DNA of 64,000 nucleotides, taken from the NCBI GenBank assembly GCA_902778175.1, contig CACYWT010000019.1:17394-81393 (forward strand), given 5' to 3'. The notes under the pieces were generated by a model that was not told where the DNA came from, made no database searches, and worked only from the letters and a program-made list of their open reading frames with translations. The first letter of the stretch is position 1. Each line of letters begins with the position of its first letter. Both the position numbers and the translations under genes were made by a program. The stretch comes from an uncultured Ruminococcus sp. GTDB lineage: Bacteria; Bacillota; Clostridia; Oscillospirales; Acutalibacteraceae. Shown piece after piece: positions 54,399 through 62,936 of the stretch.

Positions 54399-54608
54399 TC
54401 AGAATTTATCTGATAAAGATTTTATATAATCACTTTTGTTTCCGTTCCAAAGACATATTGTGCATTTCCCGTCTTTGAAAATATGCTTACAATTTTCATA
54501 TCCATATAACCAATAAGCGCATTCTGGACATAATTCTTCCATTTTAGACTTTGATTTTAGAAACTCACTGCCGCATTCTACACAAGTTCCAATTATATTA
54601 TTCTCCAT
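54399..54608 (-). CDS. Small Cys-rich (zinc-ribbon-like) protein
   Basis: 69 residues with six cysteines in CVECGSEF, LCPECAYW and CKHIF...CTICLW, enough for one or two zinc knuckles. AGGTGAT precedes the ATG and a strong terminator follows the stop, which support a real gene. It sits within mobile-element debris. No known family. Confidence 0.6.
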   Translation of the reverse strand: MENNIIGTCVECGSEFLKSKSKMEELCPECAYWLYGYENCKHIFKDGKCTICLWNGNKSDYIKSLSDKF

Positions 54609-54735
54609 ACTATCACCTATAAATTCCGATTTATCGCACTAACGATAGTTTGATTATAGCACACACAAACATAAAAAACCATATCTTTTTAAAAAAAATC
54701 CGGGGGCTTCAAGTCCCACAAGGAGTTGATGTAAA

Positions 54736-55023
54736 TTGATTAAAGTTGAGCTGACAAAAAATATATTCAATCAGCGTGGCGGCGGTCTGTTCGGATTGAA
54801 GCCGATACAGTTGGTCTTTGCGGCAGTTGCCGTTGTGGTCGGCGGTCTGACTGTTATCGGTTGGATAGTCTTTATCGAAATGACTGTTATTATCGGTCTT
54901 GGCGTGGTGCGTCCGGGTGGGAAAAACCTTTTTTCTTTCCTGCTGTCATCACTAAAACCGGACACAAGATACTATTGTCGGGAGGAGGAAGAATTTGACA
55001 ATGTTCTTTTGGAAGAAAAATAA
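54736..55023 (+). CDS. PrgI/VirB3-like conjugation membrane protein
   Basis: 95 residues from a TTG at 54736 with AGGAG 10 nt upstream. It starts MIKVELTKNIFN, then LFGLKPIQLVFAAVAVVVGG and a second helix; length, two adjacent helices and the N-terminal pattern fit PrgI-type proteins of Gram-positive conjugative elements. The next frame, a VirB4-like fragment, starts inside its 3' end as in intact elements. It is probably a leftover, as its partner is broken. Confidence 0.6.
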   Translation: MIKVELTKNIFNQRGGGLFGLKPIQLVFAAVAVVVGGLTVIGWIVFIEMTVIIGLGVVRPGGKNLFSFLLSSLKPDTRYYCREEEEFDNVLLEEK

Positions 55024-55662
55024 GATAAATAAAAAGTATCTCGGTGCAAAAACAGTCGATGTCCCGAAAACCGCACAGAAAACAATACCCTTTCAGGAGG
55101 CTTATGAAAACGGGCTGTTCCTGAACTATGACGGCAGTGAACTATGACGGCAGTTATTCGCTGATTTTCAGCTTTGAGAATATCGACTATTCGCTGTTCC
55201 GTGATGAAGAAAAGCAGGAGATCTACAAGAAATATACTCAGCTCATCAATACGATACCGACAGATATTCATTTTCAGGAATTTCTGATGAATACCGATAT
55301 TGATACGGGAACACTGACTGAAACTCTGCTTTCGGCTTCTTACGATTATCCTGAAATATCGGACGATTATAACAGCATATACACAGCCTTTCTGATGACG
55401 TCATCACAGTGGGACGGCGATTTGGAAGTGCTTGCAAATGCAAAAACGCCCGTCTATTTAGCAACAGGCAAAAACGACAGCTACTACGGCTCTCAACCGC
55501 TGAAAAACGCTTACAACAAGCTGCGCGGCATATACGAATCACAGGGCTTGACCGAAACAGAGATTGATAAAATCCTCGTTCTCGACGTAAAAGACCGGCG
55601 GCATGGCTTTTGCACATGATGAAACGATAATGAATTGGCTGTTCAAAAATCATTCCACATAA
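55001..55662 (+). pseudogene. VirB4-like fragment fused to the tail of an alpha/beta hydrolase
   Basis: The frame starts at ATG 55001 after GGAGGAGG (MFFWKKNK..., then KTAQKTIPFQEAYENGLFL), typical of the N-terminus of VirB4/TraE-type conjugation ATPases. A 16-bp tandem duplication (GAACTATGACGGCAGT, 55123-55138 and 55139-55154) shifts the frame; the coding continues as SLIFSFENIDYSLFRDEEK. Around 55310-55335 the sequence changes to a hydrolase C-terminus (YLATGKNDSYYGSQPLKNAY), which itself is shifted after ILVLDVKD and resumes as GGMAFAHDETIMNWLF to a stop at 55662. The Walker motifs of VirB4 are gone. Confidence 0.75.
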
Positions 55663-55694
55663 ATGCGCGAAAAGATATATGATAAGATAAAGAG

Positions 55695-55723
55695 AACTCC
55701 GGCTCGATCACTGAGTCGGAGTT
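55695..55723. terminator. Bidirectional terminator
   Basis: An 11-bp stem (AACTCCGGCTC with GAGTCGGAGTT, one G-U pair), 7-nt loop, T-runs on the right and A-rich on the left. It serves the broken hydrolase tail and the convergent cupin gene. Confidence 0.8.
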
Positions 55724-55749
55724 TTACTCTTTTTTGAAATAACATAGAC

Positions 55750-56079
55750 TTATCTTGCAACTACAATCGTCAGCATTACGAGATCATCATCACCTGTATT
55801 AATGATAGTATGCTCTGATCCTTTCGGGCAGATATGCATAATTCCAGCCGAGAGCTTTTCTTCCGCACCGTCACAAATCGCTTTGCCTGTTCCCGATATA
55901 ATATAATTCATATCATCGCCGGAGCTTTGCATATGTAAGCCGATGCTTCCGCCGGCGTGGATCACTGTCGATATAATCCGGTACTTTTCATCGTTATACA
56001 TTCTCACGGTCATTTGACCCGTACCGTTGTTCATTCCCGGTATTGTCATTTCCTTCAGTCCATTAAAGTTTATGATCAT
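55750..56079 (-). CDS. Cupin domain protein
   Basis: 109 residues, a single cupin barrel. The metal-binding motif is recognisable but incomplete: HAGGSIGLHMQSSGDD (two His, no clear Glu) and later KGSEHTIINTGDD (His). Small cupins of this type often bind or isomerise a small molecule. It lies 9 nt after the LysR gene in the same transcript. Confidence 0.88.
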   Translation of the reverse strand: MIINFNGLKEMTIPGMNNGTGQMTVRMYNDEKYRIISTVIHAGGSIGLHMQSSGDDMNYIISGTGKAICDGAEEKLSAGIMHICPKGSEHTIINTGDDDLVMLTIVVAR

Positions 56080-56088
56080 TTTGCACCT

Positions 56089-56949
56089 CTATCTGTTAAT
56101 TATTTCGGAACGAACGGAGTTGAAAAACGCCGCGTACTTCTTCTTATCCTCATTACGGCAAGCTATATAAAAGGTGTAGCGTGCCTTTTCCTCGTTGATT
56201 GGAATAGCAATTCGTCTGTTTGGCGTGCCGCTTGCTTTGAGAATGACATCAGACGAAAAAGCAGGATAATCGGTGTTCATCACCAGGTCGGCAAAAGTCT
56301 CGCGGTCAGGCTGTATCAGGAAAGTAGTGTCAGCCATATATTCCTCGCACACGCTTTTCCAAAAGCCGATATGCTGATAAAGCAGGAATTTTTCTCCTGC
56401 AAGATCACTGAATTTTACGCTCTCTTTCTCGGCAAGTCGATGGCTCTCAGGTACAACGATATAAAGGTGTTCGGTTGTATAACGCTGAAAGAACAGTCCG
56501 CTGTTCTCAATAGGCGCGCGGACGATGCCGATCTGATATGTTCCGTTTTGCATACCATCCAGCAGCTTTTCGCCGTAGACAAGTTCCGAGGAAATCGTCA
56601 TATCTCCGAAATGGTCTTGCAAAATCGGCATAAGGTCGGTCATTGGCTGCGGTGCGCACGCGCCGATACGGATACTGTGAAGGCTGCGGTCAAAGGCAAT
56701 CACGCGGCTCACCATTTCTTTATTCTGGTTCACCTGCGACTGCGCCAATGCCGCGGCAAGCTGACCTGTTTCGCTCAGCGAGATTTTCTTGCTCTCGCGC
56801 ACAAAGAGCTTAACGCCTAAATCGTCCTCTAACTTCTTCATCGAACGTGAAAGCGCAGGCTGGCTGATGTGCAGCGCCTCCGCCGCCTTTGACAGTGTGC
56901 CGTACTGTGCGAAAGCCGCTAACTGTTCGAGTAAATAAATCTCAATCAT
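56089..56949 (-). CDS. LysR family transcriptional regulator
   Basis: 286 residues from the ATG at 56949 with GGGTGAT upstream. The N-terminal winged helix-turn-helix is clear (LEQLAAFAQYGTLSKAAEAL, then HISQPALSRSMKKLEDDLGV). Residues 90-285 are the LysR effector-binding domain. It is divergent from the esterase gene. A dyad in the shared intergenic region (56962-56980) is repeated in front of the flavodoxin gene, which makes this protein the obvious candidate regulator of both promoters. Confidence 0.94.
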   Translation of the reverse strand: MIEIYLLEQLAAFAQYGTLSKAAEALHISQPALSRSMKKLEDDLGVKLFVRESKKISLSETGQLAAALAQSQVNQNKEMVSRVIAFDRSLHSIRIGACAPQPMTDLMPILQDHFGDMTISSELVYGEKLLDGMQNGTYQIGIVRAPIENSGLFFQRYTTEHLYIVVPESHRLAEKESVKFSDLAGEKFLLYQHIGFWKSVCEEYMADTTFLIQPDRETFADLVMNTDYPAFSSDVILKASGTPNRRIAIPINEEKARYTFYIACRNEDKKKYAAFFNSVRSEIINR

Positions 56950-56961
56950 ATTATCACCCAA

Positions 56962-57028
56962 ATATAATTATTAGTTATATTTATATAAACAATCGGTATT
57001 TTACTTTTCCTCTATTTTATCATATAAT
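56962..57028. promoter_or_regulatory. LysR operator and esterase promoter, copy A
   Basis: The dyad ATATAA-ttattag-TTATAT (56962-56980) is followed by TTATATAAACAATCGG and a TATAAT -10 at 57023-57028 for the esterase gene. The same order of elements recurs at 59006-59072. Confidence 0.65.
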
Positions 57029-57082
57029 TTAAGCATAGGCAAGTAGTAAATCATATAAATTATTATGATAGGAGTGAATCGA

Positions 57083-59011
57083 ATGAAACCGCTCACACAA
57101 GCGATTTCCTGCTTTCTCTGCTGTCTGCTGACGATGCTGACCTTGTGCGGTTGTCAGACCGAGGCGGCAAATAACAATGATAATCAAGATGATAAAAAAT
57201 TACTCGGCGAGCCGATCAGCGCTCGGAATAATCAAGGAGATGAACCTTTCACTTTGGAGCAAACAGGTATGACAAATAAAGTGCCCTCGTCCTATTTAAG
57301 CGCGGCGTCGCAGGGCGGTACGGTTCGGGAGATAAAGTATCATTCAAAAGACTACGCCGGAAACGGCGGCGACATCACCAAGCAAGCGTTTGTCTATCTG
57401 CCCTACGGCTATGATGATGGCGACAGCGATACCCGGTACAACATTCTCTATTTAATGCACGGCTGGGGCGGTCACGCAGGCGAATACTTTGAGTATGCCA
57501 ACATCAAAAACATCTTTGACAATATGATTGCAAACGGAGATATCGAGCCGCTGATTGTCGTATCCGCGACCTTCTATCACGATAACAGCGACAGGGATTT
57601 CGGCAGCTCCGAGAGGGAGCTGAGAGCCTTCCACAATGACTTTGAAAAGCACCTGATGCCTGCGGTCGAAGGACAGTTCCACACCTACGCAAAATCCACC
57701 TCTGCCGAGGATATGAAAGCCTCGCGCGACCACCGTGCTTTCGGCGGCTTCTCACTCGGCTCGGTCACGACCTGGCTGCAATTCTGCTATGATTACGACT
57801 ATATCCGCTACTTCCTGCCGATGAGCGGCTCAAGCTGGTACTACGGCACCTACGGTGATTTTCAGATTGAGAAAAATGTCAATTTCATCGAATCGCTGGC
57901 GGAGGACAACGACCTCGACAGCCGCGGTTACTTCATCTATCACGCCGTCGGCACACAGGATCAGGTCAAGAGCCAGTCGATCGATATGGCGAACGAAATG
58001 CTCAGCCGTGAGATCTTCACCCCGAACCACTATGTGTTCTATCAAAAAGAGGGCGGCGTTCACGACCACTACGCCGTGCGCGAGTTTATCTATAATGCCC
58101 TGCCGTATTTCTTCACTAAACAAAACACAGCTCCTGCTGATCAGGAATACTTCAATAAGGATACGGCGATCTCTGAGGTGCAGAGTGACCCTGCCTTCGG
58201 CAATTACGGTCGGTTGATCTTTCCTGTCAACAGCGGTTATTACTCCGGCTCGACACTCGGCGATCTGTCGCTGACTTGGTATAATTATATCGACCCCGAT
58301 AAGACCGTAGAGATCGCAAACTACATGAAGAACCGCGCGGTACAGGGTGACACCATCTTCTACGACATCTATACGGACGCGGAGAAATCCGCCGATCCCG
58401 CTAAGAATAATACCGGACTGTTTTTCTTCAAGGGCGAAAAAAACAAGCCGTTTGCCATCTGTAACGCAGGCGGCGGCTTCGCATACGTCGGCGCGATGCA
58501 CGACAGTTTTCCTCATGCGCTGGAGCTGAGCAAGATGGGCTACAACGCTTTTGCGCTGATCTACCGTCCCGGCTCACAAACAGCCTGCGAGGATTTAGCG
58601 AGAGCGATCGCGTTCATCCATGAACACGCGGATGAGCTGGAAGTCAGTACCGAGAACTACTCTCTCTGGGGCGATTCGGCAGGCGCGAGGATGGCGGCGT
58701 GGCTCGGCACATACGGGACAACAGCCTTTGGTGAAAAATCCTATCCCAAGCCCGCGGCAGTCATCATGCAGTACACGGGACTGAGCGAAGTGACAGGCAA
58801 CGAGCCGCCGACCTATAACTGTGTCGGAACAAGCGACGGAATCGCCAATTACCGCACCATGCAGAACCGTATCAACGGAATAAAAGCGAACAGCACGGAC
58901 GCTCAGATCGAGATATTCAGCGGACTTCCGCACGGCTTCGGCTTAGGCACAGGCACGGTCGCCGAGGGGTGGATTGACAATGCTGTTGCGTTCTGGGAAA
59001 GGCAAATATAA
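57083..59011 (+). CDS. Lipoprotein esterase with two alpha/beta-hydrolase domains
   Basis: 642 residues from the ATG at 57083 (GGAG 8 nt upstream). A lipobox (LTLCGC, Cys about residue 24) starts the mature protein. Domain 1 (about 70-350) is an esterase D/feruloyl-esterase type: FVYLPYGYDDG, LYLMHGWGG and nucleophile GFSLGSVT. Domain 2 (about 370-640) is a BD-FAE/lipase-like fold: AICNAGGGFAYVG (oxyanion), nucleophile GDSAGARMA, with late Asp/His in FSGLPHGFGLG. Each half is an enzyme on its own in other proteins. The target is likely ester-linked acyl groups on plant polysaccharide. It is probably regulated by the divergent LysR. Confidence 0.9.
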   Translation: MKPLTQAISCFLCCLLTMLTLCGCQTEAANNNDNQDDKKLLGEPISARNNQGDEPFTLEQTGMTNKVPSSYLSAASQGGTVREIKYHSKDYAGNGGDITKQAFVYLPYGYDDGDSDTRYNILYLMHGWGGHAGEYFEYANIKNIFDNMIANGDIEPLIVVSATFYHDNSDRDFGSSERELRAFHNDFEKHLMPAVEGQFHTYAKSTSAEDMKASRDHRAFGGFSLGSVTTWLQFCYDYDYIRYFLPMSGSSWYYGTYGDFQIEKNVNFIESLAEDNDLDSRGYFIYHAVGTQDQVKSQSIDMANEMLSREIFTPNHYVFYQKEGGVHDHYAVREFIYNALPYFFTKQNTAPADQEYFNKDTAISEVQSDPAFGNYGRLIFPVNSGYYSGSTLGDLSLTWYNYIDPDKTVEIANYMKNRAVQGDTIFYDIYTDAEKSADPAKNNTGLFFFKGEKNKPFAICNAGGGFAYVGAMHDSFPHALELSKMGYNAFALIYRPGSQTACEDLARAIAFIHEHADELEVSTENYSLWGDSAGARMAAWLGTYGTTAFGEKSYPKPAAVIMQYTGLSEVTGNEPPTYNCVGTSDGIANYRTMQNRINGIKANSTDAQIEIFSGLPHGFGLGTGTVAEGWIDNAVAFWERQI

Positions 59012-59072
59012 CTAAAAGTTATATTTATATAAACAAACGGCATTTTACTTTCTCTGATATTTACTATATAAT
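59006..59072 (+). promoter_or_regulatory. LysR operator and flavodoxin promoter, copy B
   Basis: A perfect dyad ATATAACT-aaa-AGTTATAT (59006-59024) overlaps the stop codon of the esterase. It is followed by TTATATAAACAAACGG and TATAAT (59067-59072), with about 80 nt alignable to copy A at 56973-57054. The ATG of the flavodoxin is 42 nt beyond the -10. Confidence 0.7.
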
Positions 59073-59113
59073 ATAACCATAGCAAAAACAATAAATATAA
59101 ATGAGGTAACAAA

Positions 59114-59611
59114 ATGAAAAACTTGGTTTTATACTTTTCGGTTTACAAGACCACCAAAGCAGTCGCAACAGAGATCGCAAAGCAAACAGACGCGGATTTG
59201 GTGGAGATCGAACCGGTCAAACCTTATGACGGCGACCGCAGCCACTACAACGCTCTCGCGCGTTACGCCAAAAAAGAGCATGACGAGGATATGCGCCCGG
59301 CAATCAAGAACAAAATCGACATAAGCGGCTATGACAACATCTTCATCGGCTATCCGATGTGGTGGTACACTTTCCCGATGATCATCTACACGCTCTTTGA
59401 CGAGCTCGATTTTTCGGGTAAGACGATCATCCCATTCAACACGCATATGGGCTCATCCGACGGCGGCACCTACCGCACGATAGCCGAGCTCGAACCAAAC
59501 GCGAAGATCCTCAAAGGCTTGCCGATCGAGATGTCCGAAGCCGAGCGCGGTTGTGCGGATAAGGTAGAAAAATGGCTCAACAGTCTGAAAGTAAAGGAGA
59601 GAAGCGCATGA
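59114..59611 (+). CDS. Flavodoxin
   Basis: 165 residues. The N-terminal beta strand and phosphate loop LVLYFSVYKTTKAVA and the aromatic loop FIGYPMWWYTFPM are typical of the long-chain-like flavodoxin group annotated in clostridia (PF12682). The FMN loop VYKTTKAV deviates from the usual SxTGNT. It is the first gene of an operon with Fe-ADH (ATGA overlap) and aldo/keto reductase, likely its redox partners. Confidence 0.92.
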   Translation: MKNLVLYFSVYKTTKAVATEIAKQTDADLVEIEPVKPYDGDRSHYNALARYAKKEHDEDMRPAIKNKIDISGYDNIFIGYPMWWYTFPMIIYTLFDELDFSGKTIIPFNTHMGSSDGGTYRTIAELEPNAKILKGLPIEMSEAERGCADKVEKWLNSLKVKERSA

Positions 59612-60765
59612 ATAACTTTACCTACAGTTATCCCGTGAAGGTCTGTTTCGGCGATGGCGTTGCCAAAGACAGCCTCAAAGCGGAGCTGCAGAAATACGGA
59701 AAGAATATCCTGTTTGCCTACGGCGGCGGAGCGATCAAACGGGTCGGCATTTATGACGAGATCATCGCCGTTCTGAATGAGTGCGGAAAGGTCGTTACCG
59801 AGTTCTCGGGCATTATGAGCAACCCGACCTACACAAAGGTGCAGGAGGGCGCAAGGCTCGCTAAAGATAACAAGGTTGATTTTATCCTCGCTGTCGGCGG
59901 CGGTTCGGTCATTGACTGCTGTAAGATCGTATCGGCGCAGGCAAAGCTCGATCAAGATATCTGGGATTTTGAATACCAACAACACGGCTTGCCGACTGAA
60001 TATATCCCCATGGGAGCGGTCGTTAGCGCCTTTGGCACAGGCGCTGAGATGAACAACGGCGCAGTCATCACCAATGAAGTCTTGAAGCAAAAATCTCCCT
60101 TATGGGGCGCGTTTTACGACTTCGCTGTCCTCGACGTCGGCTACACTATGACCATGCCGCAAAAGCAGGTCATCTCCGGCTCGTTCGACACCCTCAGCCA
60201 CTGCATGGAAACCTACTTCGGCTCGCCGAGAGAAACAAACCTCAGCGATGAGATCAACGAGGCGGTTATGCGCAACGTCATTAAGAATATGCGTGCAACG
60301 CTCAAAAATCCCGATGAGAAATTCGTCCGCTCCGAACTGATTTGGGCGGCGGCGATGGGCGAAAACGGTATTTTGAAGCTCGGCAAGGTCACCGATTTCC
60401 AGTGCCATATGCTGGAGCATCAGCTCGGCGCGTACACCGACTGCAATCACGGCTTCGGTTTGGCGGTTATTCACCCCGTACTCTACAGACATATCTACAA
60501 AAGCGCAGTCAGCCAATTCGCTAAGTTCGCCGTGAATGTCTGGGGCGTAAAACCCGACGGCAAAACGGAAGACGAAGTCGCCATAGAGGGAATCAACGCC
60601 CTCGCCGATTTTATCAAGGAAATGGGCTTGCCTACCACATTCAGCGAAATGGGTATCACCGATACCGACTGGAAATCGATCGCTGATTCCACCATCATCA
60701 CCGGCGGCTGCTGCAAGAAGCTCACTAAAGAAGAATTATTAAACATTCTGATTGAATGCAAATAG
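59608..60765 (+). CDS. Iron-containing alcohol dehydrogenase (YqhD/BDH type)
   Basis: 385 residues from the ATG at 59608, chosen for AAGGAG upstream and the ATGA overlap with the flavodoxin stop. The NAD(P) loop is ILAVGGGSVIDCCK (about residues 91-104). The metal ligands are in GSFDTLSHCMETYF (Asp, His) and MLEHQLGAYTDCNHGFGLAV (two His). GG near the loop (GGGSVIDC) and the C-terminal helix bundle fit aldehyde/alcohol reductases of the YqhD group. Fe or Zn is bound; physiological substrate unknown. Confidence 0.94.
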   Translation: MNNFTYSYPVKVCFGDGVAKDSLKAELQKYGKNILFAYGGGAIKRVGIYDEIIAVLNECGKVVTEFSGIMSNPTYTKVQEGARLAKDNKVDFILAVGGGSVIDCCKIVSAQAKLDQDIWDFEYQQHGLPTEYIPMGAVVSAFGTGAEMNNGAVITNEVLKQKSPLWGAFYDFAVLDVGYTMTMPQKQVISGSFDTLSHCMETYFGSPRETNLSDEINEAVMRNVIKNMRATLKNPDEKFVRSELIWAAAMGENGILKLGKVTDFQCHMLEHQLGAYTDCNHGFGLAVIHPVLYRHIYKSAVSQFAKFAVNVWGVKPDGKTEDEVAIEGINALADFIKEMGLPTTFSEMGITDTDWKSIADSTIITGGCCKKLTKEELLNILIECK

Positions 60766-60780
60766 AAAAGGAGAATGATT

Positions 60781-61647
60781 ATGAATTACATTACACTGAA
60801 TAACGGAACAAAAATGCCTCTCGAAGGCTTCGGCGTCTTTCAGATTCCCGATCCCATCGAATGTGAACAGGTTGTCTATAACGCAATCAAGACCGGCTAC
60901 CGCCTGCTCGACACCGCCGCAGCGTATATGAATGAAGAAGCGCTCGGCAAAGCTGTTGCGCGCGCTATCACTGACGGCATCGTTACCCGCGACGAGCTGT
61001 TCATCACCACCAAGGTTTGGGTACAGGATCAGAAGAATGTGGAAACCGCCTATGAAGCGGTCAAAACATCTCTCGCAAACCTGAATCTGACCTATGTCGA
61101 TTTGGTACTTCTTCACCAACCGATGGGTGACTACTTTGCCGCCTACAGAGGAATCACAAAAGCCTACAAGGAGGGCTTGACAAAGGCAATCGGCGTGGCG
61201 AATTTCTATCCCGCAATTCTCGCCAACTTCTGTGAGAATGTCGAGGTGATCCCTGCCGTCAATCAGGTTGAGCTGCACCCGTTCTTTGTACAGGCTAATG
61301 CGCTTGAAACGATGAAGGAATACGGCGTTGCGCCGCAAGCGTGGGGACCGCTCGCAGAGGGTAAGCACGGTATCTTTACCGACCCCGAAATCAAGGCAAT
61401 AGGCGACAAATACGGCAAATCGAACGCACAGATTGTGCTCCGCTGGAACGCTCAGCGCGGCGTGTCGATTATCCCGAAGTCCGTCAAGGTCGAGCGTATG
61501 GAGCAAAACATTGACATCTGGGATTTTGAACTGACCGAAGAAGAGATGGCGGCAGTCGCGGCGAAAGACCTCGGTCACAGTGAGATTGTCAACCACGATG
61601 ATCCGGGTTTTGCTAAAGCACTTAACAGCATGAAAATCCATGAATGA
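60781..61647 (+). CDS. Aldo/keto reductase
   Basis: 288 residues from the ATG at 60781, 7 nt after AAGGAG; an ATG 6 nt earlier would abut the site. The catalytic tetrad is Asp and Tyr in RLLDTAAAYMNEEALG, Lys in FITTKVWVQD and His in LVLLHQPMGDYF. The C-terminal NADPH-binding stretch is VSIIPKSVKVERMEQN. It follows the alcohol dehydrogenase by 15 nt and is part of the LysR-linked redox operon. Confidence 0.95.
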   Translation: MNYITLNNGTKMPLEGFGVFQIPDPIECEQVVYNAIKTGYRLLDTAAAYMNEEALGKAVARAITDGIVTRDELFITTKVWVQDQKNVETAYEAVKTSLANLNLTYVDLVLLHQPMGDYFAAYRGITKAYKEGLTKAIGVANFYPAILANFCENVEVIPAVNQVELHPFFVQANALETMKEYGVAPQAWGPLAEGKHGIFTDPEIKAIGDKYGKSNAQIVLRWNAQRGVSIIPKSVKVERMEQNIDIWDFELTEEEMAAVAAKDLGHSEIVNHDDPGFAKALNSMKIHE

Positions 61648-61656
61648 GGAATAGCT

Positions 61657-62312
61657 ATGAAACACAGATTATTAGGTAAGAATTTTGAAGTCAGCGCCGT
61701 CGGATTAGGCTGTATGGGCATGAGCCACGCCTACGGCAGCGCACCGGATAAAAAGGAAATGACAGAGCTTTTGGCACAGGCTGTGGATTTAGGTTACATT
61801 TTTTTGATACCGTCACAAGAGGGGGCGAAAGCTATCATGTTATTCAGGTGCTGACGGAAAGTGTCGGCGATAATTATATCGCACACTTGCGTGAGAATCG
61901 TATTTCTTATATTTTCGCAGGCAAAGCCGCACTGGATATTCCGCTTGCTCTGAAAAAGCTGAAAGACTTGTTCTCGATCAATACCGTCATGCTCTCGGGC
62001 GGCGGTGCGATAAACTGGTCATTCTTACAGGCAGGCTGTATTGATGAACTCAGCCTTTTGATTGCTCCTTCAACAGACGGTCTGCGCGATACTGCGACCA
62101 CCTTTGACCGATCCTCTTTTATGCCGGACGGTGTTCCTGTCGGATTCATTTTGAAAGAAGCAAAACGTGTCCAGTCTAATGGCGTATGGCTGATATACGA
62201 ACCGAATAACATCAAAAGATTAATCGGAGGTAATGATAATGACACTCAAAAGGACGCTTGGCATCGTACTGGTATTCGTACTCCTGTTCTCACTTGGAGC
62301 TTGTGCAAATAA
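61657..62312 (+). pseudogene. Chimera of an aldo/keto reductase start and a RibD C-terminal domain
   Basis: The first 49 codons encode the N-terminus of a second AKR (MKHRLLGKNFEVSAVGLGCM, GMSHAYGSAPDKKEM, AVDLGYIF). At a run of seven T (61799-61805) the frame shifts, and from about 61818 the sequence is a RibD-type reductase end in the other frame: GGESYHVIQVLTESVGDNYI, YIFAGKAALDIPLALKKL and MLSGGGAINWSFLQAG. The middle of both genes is missing. The frame runs on to a stop at 62312, inside the next gene. Confidence 0.8.
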
Positions 62313-62892
62313 CAACACATCCGATCAAACACAGACTTCTTCACAGAGCGCTACAACAGCATCCAATGAAAATCCGGCAACTGCTGAGGAAAATACCGCA
62401 AGTGGCAAAAAAGCGATCGTCGTCTATTTCTCCGGCTCGGGCAACACAAAGCGCGTCGCAGAGCTGGTCGCCAATGAAACCGGCTCCGAGCTGTTTGAGC
62501 TTGTACCGACAACCCCTTACACCGATGACGATCTGAACTGGCGCGACGAGAACAGCAGAGTTCAGAAAGAGCATAACGATCCTTCGCTTCAAAATATTGA
62601 ACTCACATCAACTACTGTTCCCGATTGGGAAAGCTATGACACAGTCCTTTTCGGCTATCCTCTCTGGTGGCGCGAGGCGGCGTGGCCTGTCAACAGCTTT
62701 GTCAAAGGCAACGACTTCTCCGGAAAAACGATCATTCCGTTCTGCACATCTACCAGCGACGGTATCGGCGACAGCGGCAGCAAGCTTGCTCAGATGGCAG
62801 GAACAGGCACATGGCAGGAAGGTATGCGCTTCCCCGAAAACGATGACAAGAGCTCCATCAGAGAATGGGCAAAGTCATTGAATCTTATATAA
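62239..62892 (+). CDS. Flavodoxin-domain lipoprotein
   Basis: 217 residues from the ATG at 62239, with GGAGG 9 nt upstream. A lipobox (FSLGAC, Cys about residue 21) is followed by a Ser/Thr/Gln-rich linker and a flavodoxin domain: VVYFSGSGNTKRVAELVANE (FMN phosphate loop) and VLFGYPLWWREAAWPVNSF. It would place a flavin carrier on the outer face of the membrane. It is the last gene of the redox cluster and ends at a good terminator. Confidence 0.92.
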   Translation: MTLKRTLGIVLVFVLLFSLGACANNNTSDQTQTSSQSATTASNENPATAEENTASGKKAIVVYFSGSGNTKRVAELVANETGSELFELVPTTPYTDDDLNWRDENSRVQKEHNDPSLQNIELTSTTVPDWESYDTVLFGYPLWWREAAWPVNSFVKGNDFSGKTIIPFCTSTSDGIGDSGSKLAQMAGTGTWQEGMRFPENDDKSSIREWAKSLNLI

Positions 62893-62900
62893 TCAACAAC

Positions 62901-62932
62901 AGCCTGATGACTTCATCTGAAATCATCAGGCT
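62901..62932 (+). terminator. Terminator of the redox cluster
   Basis: A 10-bp perfect stem (AGCCTGATGA with TCATCAGGCT), 12-nt loop, followed by GTTCTT. It starts 8 nt after the flavodoxin-lipoprotein stop. Confidence 0.85.
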
Positions 62933-62936
62933 GTTC

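Noticed and set aside
55957..56820. 287-codon plus-strand frame opposite the cupin and LysR genes
   Set aside because: It spans two convincing minus-strand genes and shows no protein family.
57830..58516. 228-codon minus-strand frame opposite the esterase gene
   Set aside because: Val/Arg-rich reverse reading of esterase codons, no start signal.
59470..60090. 206-codon minus-strand frame opposite the flavodoxin and alcohol dehydrogenase genes
   Set aside because: It crosses two overlapping supported genes and has no recognisable domain.
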